From Bacteroidota bacterium (lineage in GTDB: Bacteria > Bacteroidota > Bacteroidia > AKYH767-A > 2013-40CM-41-45), in contig JADKIH010000001.1 in NCBI GenBank assembly GCA_016721305.1, positions 186,001 through 250,000 on the forward strand: a DNA stretch of 64,000 nucleotides. Direction: 5' to 3'. Both the position numbers and the translations under genes were made by a program. Under the pieces are notes generated by a model. That model saw nothing but the letters and a program-made list of their open reading frames with translations, made no database searches and was not told the DNA's origin. Of the stretch, positions 1 through 7,444 are shown in pieces (position 1 is the stretch's first letter; each line of letters begins with the position of its first letter).

Positions 1-46
1 GGTAGATATAGCAAGAAAAGATACTTTAAAAAAGAAATAAACTCTC

Positions 47-481
47 TTACCATGCAGAACAATCGTCCGGACAAAATGACTGTAAAACAAATACTCCCGA
101 ACCGGCTCTTGCATCAATTCCTGTTTTATTTGTGCTAGTTGATTTAACAACAAGATTGAGCTGTCCTTCGCTGCTTACAAGGTCAAGAGTGAGCGCATTC
201 GCTGTTGGATTCTTAAAAAGTTCATCAAAAATCCTTTTGCTCATTACGAAGCCCGTAGTTTTGTATTCTGTTTTGTCTTCAACGTGATTTGCACGATACT
301 CAGAAACCATTCCTTTAGCACCTGCTGCCGAAATTTCAGATCCGCCACCGCTTGTTTCATTTGTGTACCGACGCGAATTATCGCATGGCGAAACTTCCGG
401 CTCTCCGGAGCTGACAGAATAAACGTTAAATCCTACCGAAACTGCCAATGCAATCAGGATAAGTACTTGTCTTGTTTTCAT
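47..481 (-). CDS. Small exported or membrane-anchored protein, unknown function (paralog A)
   Basis: A 144-residue protein of unrecognised family. I chose the ATG at 481 because it begins a typical N-terminal hydrophobic segment (residues about 5-20) preceded by Lys/Arg; an upstream in-frame start would add a non-hydrophobic tail made of repeat sequence. After the segment comes PCDN-x2-RY, then a region containing TGFVMSKRIFDELF, and the protein ends in SFCPDDCSAW. The neighbour at 633-1064 has the same layout and the same N- and C-terminal signatures, so the two are tandem paralogs. Three conserved cysteines and an aromatic C-terminus suggest a periplasmic or envelope role, but this is inference. 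No homolog of known function is recognised. Confidence 0.7.
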   Translation of the reverse strand: MKTRQVLILIALAVSVGFNVYSVSSGEPEVSPCDNSRRYTNETSGGGSEISAAGAKGMVSEYRANHVEDKTEYKTTGFVMSKRIFDELFKNPTANALTLDLVSSEGQLNLVVKSTSTNKTGIDARAGSGVFVLQSFCPDDCSAW

Positions 482-539
482 ATGTGTGAGTTTGTAGCTT
501 TTTTTTATTGAAGATTGAAGATCGAGGGCCGAAGCCTCT

Positions 540-606
540 AACAACACATTCCTAATTACACATTCCTAATTACTAATTTCTAATTACTAATTTCTAATTA
601 CTAACC
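540..606. repeat. Low-complexity intergenic repeat (CTAATTACTAATTT word)
   Basis: The gap between the two paralogous genes carries several imperfect copies of an AT-rich word (CTAATTACTAATTT). The same word reappears at about 2495-2515, upstream of the vitamin B12 receptor gene. It is non-coding and lies in the leader of the gene at 47-481. Confidence 0.6.
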
Positions 607-632
607 GCCCAATACCCATTCCCAATCACCGC

Positions 633-1064
633 CTACCAAACAGAACAATCAATCGGACAGAAAGAACGAATAACATAAATTCGGGATTCTAAATCCCCGT
701 CGATGGCAACAGTATTTGTCTTGAAGCCTCGCACGACTAAAGAAATATTATCGTCGTAAGTCACCATATCCAAAGTGACGCTATTGAGTGTGCGATCCTG
801 AAATATTTCATCAAACATTTTCTTTGTAAATACAAATCCGGTAGGATGGTTGTTTGTTGAGTCAACCGGGTTTTGATCGCGATATCTTAGCACAAGATCT
901 CTGGCTGCCGACTCCTCTAATCTGAGAGCACCCGTCTTTTCATCCTTCGGATATCGCCCATCATTATCGCACGGCATCGTATCTCCGCCACGAATAAGCA
1001 AAATGAAATTAAAAAACAGTGATATGATCAATATAATCACAAGAATGATAACACCTTTTTTCAT
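633..1064 (-). CDS. Small exported or membrane-anchored protein, unknown function (paralog B)
   Basis: A 143-residue protein, start taken at the ATG at 1064 that begins MKKGVIILV, a strongly hydrophobic N-terminal anchor or signal (residues about 4-25). The body shares PCDN-x2-RY, TGFVFTKKMFDEIF, a VTLDMV stretch and the SFCPIDCSVW C-terminus with the gene at 47-481. The two genes run in the same direction with a gap of about 150 bp. Conservation at both ends and in the middle, against otherwise diverged sequence, points to an old duplication under selection. Function is unknown; the three shared cysteines could form a disulfide or a metal site. Confidence 0.7.
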   Translation of the reverse strand: MKKGVIILVIILIISLFFNFILLIRGGDTMPCDNDGRYPKDEKTGALRLEESAARDLVLRYRDQNPVDSTNNHPTGFVFTKKMFDEIFQDRTLNSVTLDMVTYDDNISLVVRGFKTNTVAIDGDLESRIYVIRSFCPIDCSVW

Positions 1065-1315
1065 GAGGTTGAGATTAGGGTTTGTTTTATAAAAAACTAA
1101 AAGCACTTTACCAGATAGTCCGTACACTTTCAAAGCACCAACAAATAACTAAAGCAAATCAGTCGCTACGGATCATTCTTAAGTACGGTAATTTAACAAA
1201 AGAATCCAATACGAATCAAGTTTATTCATTAAAATCGGGTCATTAACTGCCTAATATCGGTTAATTATTAAAAAAACAATCAAATCTTTCGTTGGCATCC
1301 TTCTCTGTGATGGGC

Positions 1316-1351
1316 AAAAAAAAATGCTGCCCGGTACCCGTCCGGACAGCA
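1316..1351 (-). terminator. Rho-independent terminator downstream of mscL
   Basis: Read on the minus strand, a 10-bp stem (TGCTGTCCGG with CCGGGCAGCA, one G-T pair) with a 7-base loop is followed by a run of T residues. It lies 50 bp after the repaired mscL stop codon. Confidence 0.8.
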
Positions 1352-1400
1352 CTAATAATGATGAAAACTAAGGTGATTATTAAGGGTAGGTAATCTTTGT

Positions 1401-1821
1401 TTACTTTTTCAAGAGGTCGCGAATTTCTGAGAGCAACACCTGATCTTTTGTCGGAGCCGGTGGACCGGAAGGTTCTGCCGCTTTCTCCATTCTTTTTCAT
1501 TGAATTCATTGGCTTCACAACAAAACGAAGACTGCAAGAGCAATCAACAAGAATGTAATTGCAGCCTGAATGAACATTCCATAATTCACAGTAACCGCCG
1601 GAACTGCTTTTGCCTGCAGCATCTACAGACGCAGCCTGTACAATGCATTTAAGGTCTTTAAAATCGACACCACCGATAATGATACCAAGAGGTGGCATTA
1701 ATATATCGTTGACGAGAGAGTCAACAATTTTGCCGAAGGCACCGCCGATAACAACACCGACAGCTAAATCGACAACATTACCTTTGGCAATGAAGTCTTT
1801 GAATTGAGAAGTAAATGACAT
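1401..1821 (-). CDS. mscL: Large-conductance mechanosensitive channel MscL (three indels in the sequence)
   Basis: MscL forms a homopentameric inner-membrane pore that opens under hypo-osmotic shock. The N-terminal half is intact: an amphipathic helix (FKDFIAKGN) followed by the first membrane helix with VDLAVGVVIGGAFGKIVDSLV. The reading frame then breaks three times. Removing one T from the TTTT run at 1608-1611, adding one A to the AAAA run at 1522-1525 and removing one base near 1487-1488 (plus-strand coordinates) restores a second membrane helix, VVKPMNSMKK and a C-terminal helix ending in LSEIRDLLKK. The repaired protein is 139 residues, normal for MscL. The start at 1821 matches the family N-terminus MSFTSQFKDF. 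Three compensating one-base indels look like sequencing error rather than a pseudogene. Confidence 0.88.
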
Positions 1822-2083
1822 TTTGTGTGTGTATTTAGATATAGCAAGTTTAATTAATTTTTCAAAGCCGTCAAATTTAATATTCGGAATCACCCCCTGA
1901 AAATAGATAAAAACCTCATTTTGATCCGTCAATCTTTAAAACTCTAAATTTTAATGGATGTCAAAAGAAGAAGCATCAAAGTCTTTGAAAATTTAATCAA
2001 AATGATCTAATGCAATACCCGAAAATTACCAATCAACTCCGGCAAATATTGCTACATTTGCCCCTGTTCTTTGAATGCATTTT

Positions 2084-2245
2084 TGGTTTGAGCAATTTCT
2101 CCGCTCAATTAAAAGGGAACCGTGTGCAAATCACGGGCTGACGCGCAACTGTAAACTTCAATCCAATTCCGGATTATCATACCACTGTATCTATCCGATA
2201 CGGGAAGGCTCCGGAACGAAGTAAGCCAGGAGACCTGCCATAATG
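2084..2245 (+). promoter_or_regulatory. Cobalamin riboswitch
   Basis: The conserved cobalamin-aptamer elements occur in order: AAAAGGGAA (about 2110-2118), GTGCAAATCACGGGCTG, GCGCAACTGTAA, CCACTG, CGGGAAGGC, and the B12 box GCCAGGAGACCTGCC (2225-2239). It points at the BtuB-like gene starting at 2640. Riboswitches of this class repress uptake genes when adenosylcobalamin is plentiful. Ends are approximate, taken from the P1 region flanks. Confidence 0.93.
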
Positions 2246-2319
2246 CTTAGACAATGCTTCCGCGCCTGAAGCTCTCGTCATGGTTCTTTCCTGCTACTTG
2301 CGGGTGAGAGATTACGGAA

Positions 2320-2470
2320 GGTTTATCGGGTTGCGAGTTACGGGTTGCGGGTTTCGACAGGCTCAACCAACGAGTTGCGAGTTGCGGGTTGCTAGTTGCG
2401 GGTTGCGACAGGCTCAACCAACGAGTTACGGGTTGCGAGTTGCGGGTTGCGACGGGCTCAACCAACCGGT
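2320..2470. repeat. Intergenic repeats: GAGTTGCGGGTTGC words and three GACAGGCTCAACCAA units
   Basis: The leader between the riboswitch and the receptor gene contains repeated GTTGCGGGTTGCGAG words and three copies of GACAGGCTCAACCAA (one reading GACGGGCTCAACCAA), near 2355, 2406 and 2450. The GTTGCGGG word occurs again at 7258-7297. Non-coding; no known element recognised. Confidence 0.75.
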
Positions 2471-2514
2471 TGTCAATTGCACAGCCGCAAATGCTAATTA
2501 CTAATTTCTAATTA

Positions 2515-2634
2515 CAACTTACTACTTACAACTTACAACTTACAACTTACTACTTACAACTTACTACTTACTACTTACTACTTACTACTTACTACTTACT
2601 ACTTACTACTTACTACTTACTACTACTTACTACC
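2515..2634. repeat. Heptamer microsatellite (TTACTAC/TTACAAC)n in the btuB leader
   Basis: About 120 bp of near-perfect 7-bp repeats, first TTACAAC and TTACTAC mixed, then almost pure TTACTAC, stop five bases before the ATG of the BtuB-like gene. No stop codon occurs in the btuB frame through the repeat, but there is also no upstream start codon in that frame, so it is read as untranslated leader. Copy-number change here would alter spacing between riboswitch and start codon. Confidence 0.9.
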
Positions 2635-2639
2635 AACAA

Positions 2640-4521
2640 ATGTTCCTCTTAACCATCTACTCGTTCCTAACCCTATGCTCTCCCGACACCAACGTCGTGC
2701 TGAAGACTGTGGAGATTTCGGGCGACCGATTTGAGGTGATGACGGGCGGAAGAATTATTGAACAAAGCGATTCGATTACAAAGAGCGCAATGTATCACTC
2801 TTCATTGGATCATCTGCTGGAATTTAATTCGTCGATGTACGTGAAAAATTACGGGCCGGGCACTTTGTCAAGTCTCACGATGCGTGGCGGTAGTTCTTAT
2901 CATACAGCAGTGCTTTGGAATGGCTTTCAAATTACCAATCCGATGAACGGTCAATTGGACTTTGCTTTGCTTCAGAATTTCTTTTTCGATCGTATGGATA
3001 TTCAACATGGTGGCGCTTCGGCTTTATGGGGTAGCGGGGCGGTTAGCGGAGTTATCAATTTGCACGACAACACTTATTTCAACTCAGGATGCACAACGCA
3101 GATTTCCGCAACATACAATTCAATGGGAAACTTGCGCGAAATGATTTCAGCTTCGTATGGGAATAAACAACTCTCTGTCGGATTGAAATTCTTTAATGAT
3201 TACTCTTCAAACAAATTCGATTATCTTAAAAATAATATTCAGACAACGCAGAGCCATTCCCTTAGCAAATCGTCGGGGGCTTTGGCCGATATCTCCTATT
3301 TTACCGGAAAGCAATCAATACTATCGATTGGAATTTGGACTCAAACAAGTCAGCGTGAAATAGGGCCGGTGATGACGCAGTCAAGCACTGATGCCGAACA
3401 ACATGATGCTTCAACCAGACTGAGTGCTGAATGGAAAACAGAATTTGGGAAAAATCGCTTTGCTGTTCGCTCAGCTTTCATGAGCGACAAAATCAACTAC
3501 TCCGACTCGCTGCTCGATCAGCCATCGAACGCTACTAACAATCATTTGATCGCTGAAACAGAATACAGTTACGCTTTCAACGATCATCATTTACTTTTTG
3601 CAGGAATCAACATCGATCATAATTCAGCACTCACCAATGAGTACCCGAAGGAAATTTCGCTCAGCCGGTCGGCAGTCTACATGTCTTATCGCTTTTCTAT
3701 ACCGAAGTTAGTCGCGAATGCGTCTGTTCGGAAAGAGAATTCGTCACTAAATAATCCTCCGCTGATTTATTCAGCAGGCTTTACTTTTACTCCAACCGCC
3801 GGACTCTCGATCCTTGCTTCAGGAGGAAATGTTTTCAGGAATCCTACAATTAACGATTTGTATTGGAAACCCGGAGGGAATCCCGAACTACTACCTGAAA
3901 AAGGCTTTACAGAAGAAGCTTCACTGCGAATTGATCCGTTGCAACTGAGTAAAGTCAATTCGAAATTTCAACTACTTCTCGAAGCAACATACTTTGATAA
4001 GAGCATCGATAATTGGATTGCATGGACACCAACAGGCTCCTATTGGGCGCCTATGAATATTAAATCTGTCCACTTACGGAGAAGAATTTCGACTCAATGT
4101 CAACTATTCGTTCAGGAAATTAATTCTCGGCTCGAACTTCAATTTTTCACATACAACATCGAGCACTACCTCTTCCATTTACCAATACGATGAAAGTATC
4201 GGCAAACAATTAGTGTACGTGCCATTCGAAAAATTTACTTCCGGCTTTTTTGCAGAGATAAAAAACTTCCGCCTTAGCTGGTGGCATTCATTCACCAACT
4301 TCCGCTACACCACGGCCGACAATCTTTCTGTACTGCCTGCCTATCATCTCGATCATTTGCAAATTGACAAAAAGATAATTTCCCACGCTTACGAATTATC
4401 TGCTTTTGCAAGAATCAACAATCTCTTCGATATCGACTACCAGGCTGTCGAGAATCATCCTGAGCCTCTTCGAAATTTCGAATTCGGAATCAGAATCAAA
4501 TATCATCACGAAAACAAATAA
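2640..4521 (+). CDS. btuB: TonB-dependent vitamin B12 (cobalamin) receptor, BtuB-like (one indel)
   Basis: An outer-membrane TonB-dependent receptor of about 626 residues after repair. The N-terminus carries a signal-like hydrophobic segment, then a plug domain (LKTVEISGDRFEV, then TLSSLTMRGGSSYHTAVLWNG and the GGASALWGSGAVSGVINL motif), followed by a 22-strand-type barrel that includes NPTINDLYWKPGGNPELLPE and ends in an aromatic FEFGIRIKYH segment. The frame breaks near 4065-4085; skipping one base lets the barrel continue as YGEEFRLNVNYSF through to the stop at 4521. The cobalamin riboswitch upstream and the BtuG-like propeller gene 10 bp downstream identify the likely substrate. The very short gap implies co-transcription with the next gene. 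Confidence 0.88.
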
Positions 4522-4531
4522 GCTTCACTAT

Positions 4532-5566
4532 ATGAAAACACGAATTCTGCTTGCTGCATTGATCATCTCCTCACTTTTCTCCTGCACAAAGGACAAAACG
4601 TCTGACGATCAAAATCCGATTTTCGAGGCTTCTCTCGGAGGAGTCTATATTTCGAACGAAGGTCAGTTCACCAATGGAAACGCTTCCGTTTCATATTACG
4701 GAGGAAGCACTCAAAATGTAGTCGGCAATGCCTATTACGCTGCGAATCGCGAAGCACTTGGCGATATCTGCCAAAGCATGTATCTGATTAACGACAAGAT
4801 TTACCTCGTTGTAAATAATTCAGGAAAGATCGTGGTAACAAACGCCTTTTCGATGATGCACACAGGGACGATCACAGGTTTCACATCTCCACGCTATTTT
4901 CTGCCGGTAACTTCAACCAAAGCATATGTGACAGACTTGTATAGCAATCAAATTAGCGTCGTTGATCTTACTTCCAATACAATCACGGGACACATTCATC
5001 TGAATGGCTCGAGCGAAGCTTTACTCCTTCATAACGGTTACGCATACGTAACAAATATGTCAACTTCGGAATTATACAAAATCAATGTTTCAACGGATAA
5101 TGTAAGCGATAGTGTTCAGGTAAGCCCGGGCGGTAACTCAATCTGCGAAGACAAAGACGGAAAGATTTGGGTTTTAGGTGGCGGAGATTATCTGACAGGC
5201 GCACCAGGAGGTTTAACACGCATTGACCCTGCTACGGGCGATGTTGAATTATCACTGAGCTTTGGCAGCACAAATTATCCCACAAAACTTCGCATGAATA
5301 GCACGGGCGATTCGCTCTTCTACATTGACACACACATTTACAAAATGGCTATCTCCGACACCGCACTTCCTTTAACACCTTTCGTTGTTTCCGGTGGAAG
5401 AAGCTTGTACGGCTTAGGCTACGATAATGCAACGAATCTCCTCTACGTCTCCGACGCCAAAGACTTTCAACAAAACGGACGAATCTACCGCTACAATACC
5501 AACGGCGCTCTAATCGATAATTTCGCTGCGGGGATTGCGCCGGGGGATTTTCTGTTCCTTCACTAG
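4532..5566 (+). CDS. BtuG-like surface lipoprotein, YVTN-type beta-propeller (DUF5074-like)
   Basis: A 344-residue lipoprotein: the signal peptide ends in the lipobox LFSC, followed by Lys/Asp/Thr-rich residues typical of surface-exported Bacteroidota lipoproteins. The body consists of beta-propeller blades with motifs such as TKAYVTDLYSNQISVVDL, GYAYVTNMSTSELYKIN and NLLYVSDAKDFQQNGRIYRY. BtuG proteins of Bacteroides are seven-bladed propellers that capture cobalamin with very high affinity and sit on BtuB. Its position just after a riboswitch-controlled btuB gene supports that role; the assignment to BtuG is by context and fold, not by seen binding residues. The start at 4532 is fixed by the signal peptide; it follows the btuB stop by 10 bp. 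Confidence 0.8.
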   Translation: MKTRILLAALIISSLFSCTKDKTSDDQNPIFEASLGGVYISNEGQFTNGNASVSYYGGSTQNVVGNAYYAANREALGDICQSMYLINDKIYLVVNNSGKIVVTNAFSMMHTGTITGFTSPRYFLPVTSTKAYVTDLYSNQISVVDLTSNTITGHIHLNGSSEALLLHNGYAYVTNMSTSELYKINVSTDNVSDSVQVSPGGNSICEDKDGKIWVLGGGDYLTGAPGGLTRIDPATGDVELSLSFGSTNYPTKLRMNSTGDSLFYIDTHIYKMAISDTALPLTPFVVSGGRSLYGLGYDNATNLLYVSDAKDFQQNGRIYRYNTNGALIDNFAAGIAPGDFLFLH

Positions 5567-5583
5567 CCTTTGGCCAAGTTGCC

Positions 5584-5828
5584 AATTAGCTGATTAGCTA
5601 ATTAGCTAATTGGCCACTTGCTTTAAATCAGATGTAAAAAAGGAAGATAGTGACTTGCCAATCAGGCCGAAATTTACCCAAAAGGTAAGTTAATAGACGA
5701 GTATTAGCTAATTAGCCACTTGCTTTAAATCGGATGCGAAAAAGGAAGATAGTGACTTGCTGATAAGATCGAAATTTACTCTAAGGCAAGTTAAAAGCCG
5801 ATCATCAGCTAATCAGCTAATCAGCCAA
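5584..5828. repeat. Intergenic repeats between convergent genes: GCTAATTA words and a 101-bp direct duplication
   Basis: Arrays of GATTAGCTAATTAGC words at both ends flank two direct copies of a unit of about 101 bp (5613-5714 and 5715-5815) containing GCCACTTGCTTTAAATC and GGAAGATAGTGACTTGC. The word family recurs at 7380-7443 and 57190-57340. It lies between the ends of two convergent genes and may fold into a bidirectional terminator. Confidence 0.8.
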
Positions 5829-6749
5829 TTAGCCCATTCTTTCACGCTTCAACAAATAAGGCATCAACACATGCTTGTAGCCTTCATTGATGTCGGCTTC
5901 TACAAAGTCGATGCGGTATTGGGCGCAGCGGAGTTTTAGATTATGCTTGAATTCCGACATTGAACGGATGTACGTTTCGCGGATTTCGTTGGAATGAACT
6001 TTTACTTCTTCGCCTGATTCGACGTCGATGAATAAGTACGGACGATTGTCGAATTGAAAATCTTCTTCTGTCTTTTTATCGGTGACATGAAAAAGTACGA
6101 CTTCGTGCTTATTGTGTTTTAAATGTTGAAGCGCGCTGAAAATTTCTTCCGGATTGTCGGAGCTTTCCATCATATCACTGAAGATGATAACGAGTGAACG
6201 CTGATGAATCGTCTCGGCAATTTCGTGAAGAGCGGCAGCTCCCAATGTTTTTGTCCCGGTTACAATCGCCGGATTTTCTATTCGCTTTTCCATTTCCGTA
6301 AAAAGCATCTTGTGATGAATGGAACTGGAACGCGCTCTGGTATTAATTTCTATCTTATCAGAAAAGATACTCAGTCCGACTGCGTCGCGCTGCATTCGCA
6401 ACATCGCTGCAATCGCAGCTGCAGCATGTACTGAGAATGTTATTTTATTCATCACCTTCCCCTTTGTCGCATCGGGAAAGTGCATTGATGAAGAATTGTC
6501 GATGATGAGCTGACAACGAAGATTTGTTTCCTCTTCGTAACGCTTCACAAACAACTTCTCCGTACGACCAAACAAACGCCAGTCGATGTGCTTTGTAGAC
6601 TCGCCTGTGTTATACAAACGATGCTCCGCAAACTCCACCGAGAACCCGTGAAACGGACTCTTATGCAAACCGGTAATAAATCCTTCAACCACCTGACGGG
6701 CCAGAAGCTCGAGGTGCGAGAGTTGTTGGATTTCGTGTTGGTTGATCAT
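5829..6749 (-). CDS. DUF58 domain-containing protein
   Basis: A 306-residue soluble protein with the DUF58 signature: FHGFSVEFAEHRLYNTGE, then HIDWRLFGRTEKLFVKRYEEET (residues about 50-75), followed by a von Willebrand A-like fold with the MIDAS-type DNSSSM at about residue 87. DUF58 proteins usually sit in operons with MoxR ATPases and VWA proteins and are thought to act in assembly or stress functions; no MoxR gene is visible in this window, and the upstream neighbour is thioredoxin. Starts at ATG 6749. Length is typical for the Bacteroidota members. Confidence 0.9.
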   Translation of the reverse strand: MINQHEIQQLSHLELLARQVVEGFITGLHKSPFHGFSVEFAEHRLYNTGESTKHIDWRLFGRTEKLFVKRYEEETNLRCQLIIDNSSSMHFPDATKGKVMNKITFSVHAAAAIAAMLRMQRDAVGLSIFSDKIEINTRARSSSIHHKMLFTEMEKRIENPAIVTGTKTLGAAALHEIAETIHQRSLVIIFSDMMESSDNPEEIFSALQHLKHNKHEVVLFHVTDKKTEEDFQFDNRPYLFIDVESGEEVKVHSNEIRETYIRSMSEFKHNLKLRCAQYRIDFVEADINEGYKHVLMPYLLKRERMG

Positions 6750-6761
6750 TGCGCTGTAGTT

Positions 6762-6842
6762 GATTGAATATTGAAAATTGAAAATTGAAGATTAGCCTAT
6801 CTGGATAGCCAATCTTCAATTTTCAATCTTCATTCTTCAATA
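6762..6842. repeat. Inverted AT-rich word repeat (GAAAATTGAAGATT)
   Basis: Left arm words TTGAAAATTGAAGATT and right arm words AATCTTCAATTTTCAA flank a short centre containing CTATCTGGATAG, forming a potential long hairpin between the thioredoxin stop and the DUF58 start, which are on the same strand. It may act as a terminator or attenuator. Confidence 0.75.
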
Positions 6843-6849
6843 AAAATAG

Positions 6850-7170
6850 TTACGCGATTTGCGCATTAAGCTTGTTCGCCAAAACCGACTTCGGAACTGC
6901 TCCTACTTGTTTGTCGACGATTTCTCCGTTTTTGAAAATGAGGAGAGTTGGAATATTGCGAATACCGTAGTTCATAGAGATGTTCGGATTGTTATCGACG
7001 TTCACTTTACCGACAACGGCCTTTCCATCGTAATGCTTCGCGAGTTCTTCGACAATTGGTCCCACCATACGGCATGGTCCACACCATTCTGCCCAAAAAT
7101 CCACTAATACCGGTTTGTCTGACTTCAAAACGAGTTGTTCGAAGTTCGCATCTGTAATTTCGATTGCCAT
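6850..7170 (-). CDS. trxA: Thioredoxin
   Basis: A 106-residue thioredoxin, a cytoplasmic disulfide reductase. The active site WAEWCGPCRM is at about residues 25-34, followed by the cis-proline NIPTLLIFKNGE and the GAVPKSVL C-terminal helix. I chose ATG 7170 (MAIEITDANF) over an upstream in-frame start because this gives the normal family length of 105-110 residues; the upstream extension is Lys/Asn-rich and not family-like. It precedes the DUF58 gene in the same direction, separated by an inverted repeat. Confidence 0.97.
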   Translation of the reverse strand: MAIEITDANFEQLVLKSDKPVLVDFWAEWCGPCRMVGPIVEELAKHYDGKAVVGKVNVDNNPNISMNYGIRNIPTLLIFKNGEIVDKQVGAVPKSVLANKLNAQIA

Positions 7171-7257
7171 AATTTTGCCTTTCTTGTTGTTATATTTTAG
7201 AATGTGTAAAGGTAGTAACAATTAACACGCCGTTGGGTTTTGGGGTGGCATTTTGTC

Positions 7258-7443
7258 AGGGTTGCGGGTTGCGGGTTGCGGGTTGCGGGTTGCGCACTAA
7301 TCGGTAACATTTTAACTTACTGGGGGCCACTTATCCCTTATTCACCTGCCTCGCCAATTACCCAAACAGCTTCCTAAACGCTCGGACCATCAGCTAATCA
7401 GCTAATTATCAAATCAGCTAATCCATTTGCTGATTAGCTAATT
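7258..7443. repeat. Two short intergenic word arrays (GGGTTGCG)n and (GCTAATCA)n
   Basis: At 7258-7297 a near-perfect GGGTTGCG array reuses the word seen at 2320-2470. At 7380-7443 words of CAGCTAATCAGCTAATT reuse the family of 5584-5828. Both lie between the start of the thioredoxin gene and the end of dnaE. Nothing else is seen in this gap of 270 bp. Confidence 0.75.
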
Positions 7444-7444
7444 G

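Noticed and set aside
1261..1400. Extended 3' coding region of mscL
   Set aside because: The apparent extension is out of frame with the conserved C-terminus; the repaired gene stops at 1401.
1867..1882. Promoter for mscL (TAAATTTG on the minus strand at 1872-1879)
   Set aside because: The -7 box fits, but no TTG lies at the expected distance; the region is too AT-rich to call.
2280..2504. Small open frames in the btuB leader on either strand
   Set aside because: They translate repeat words only; the region follows a riboswitch and has no conserved protein signature.
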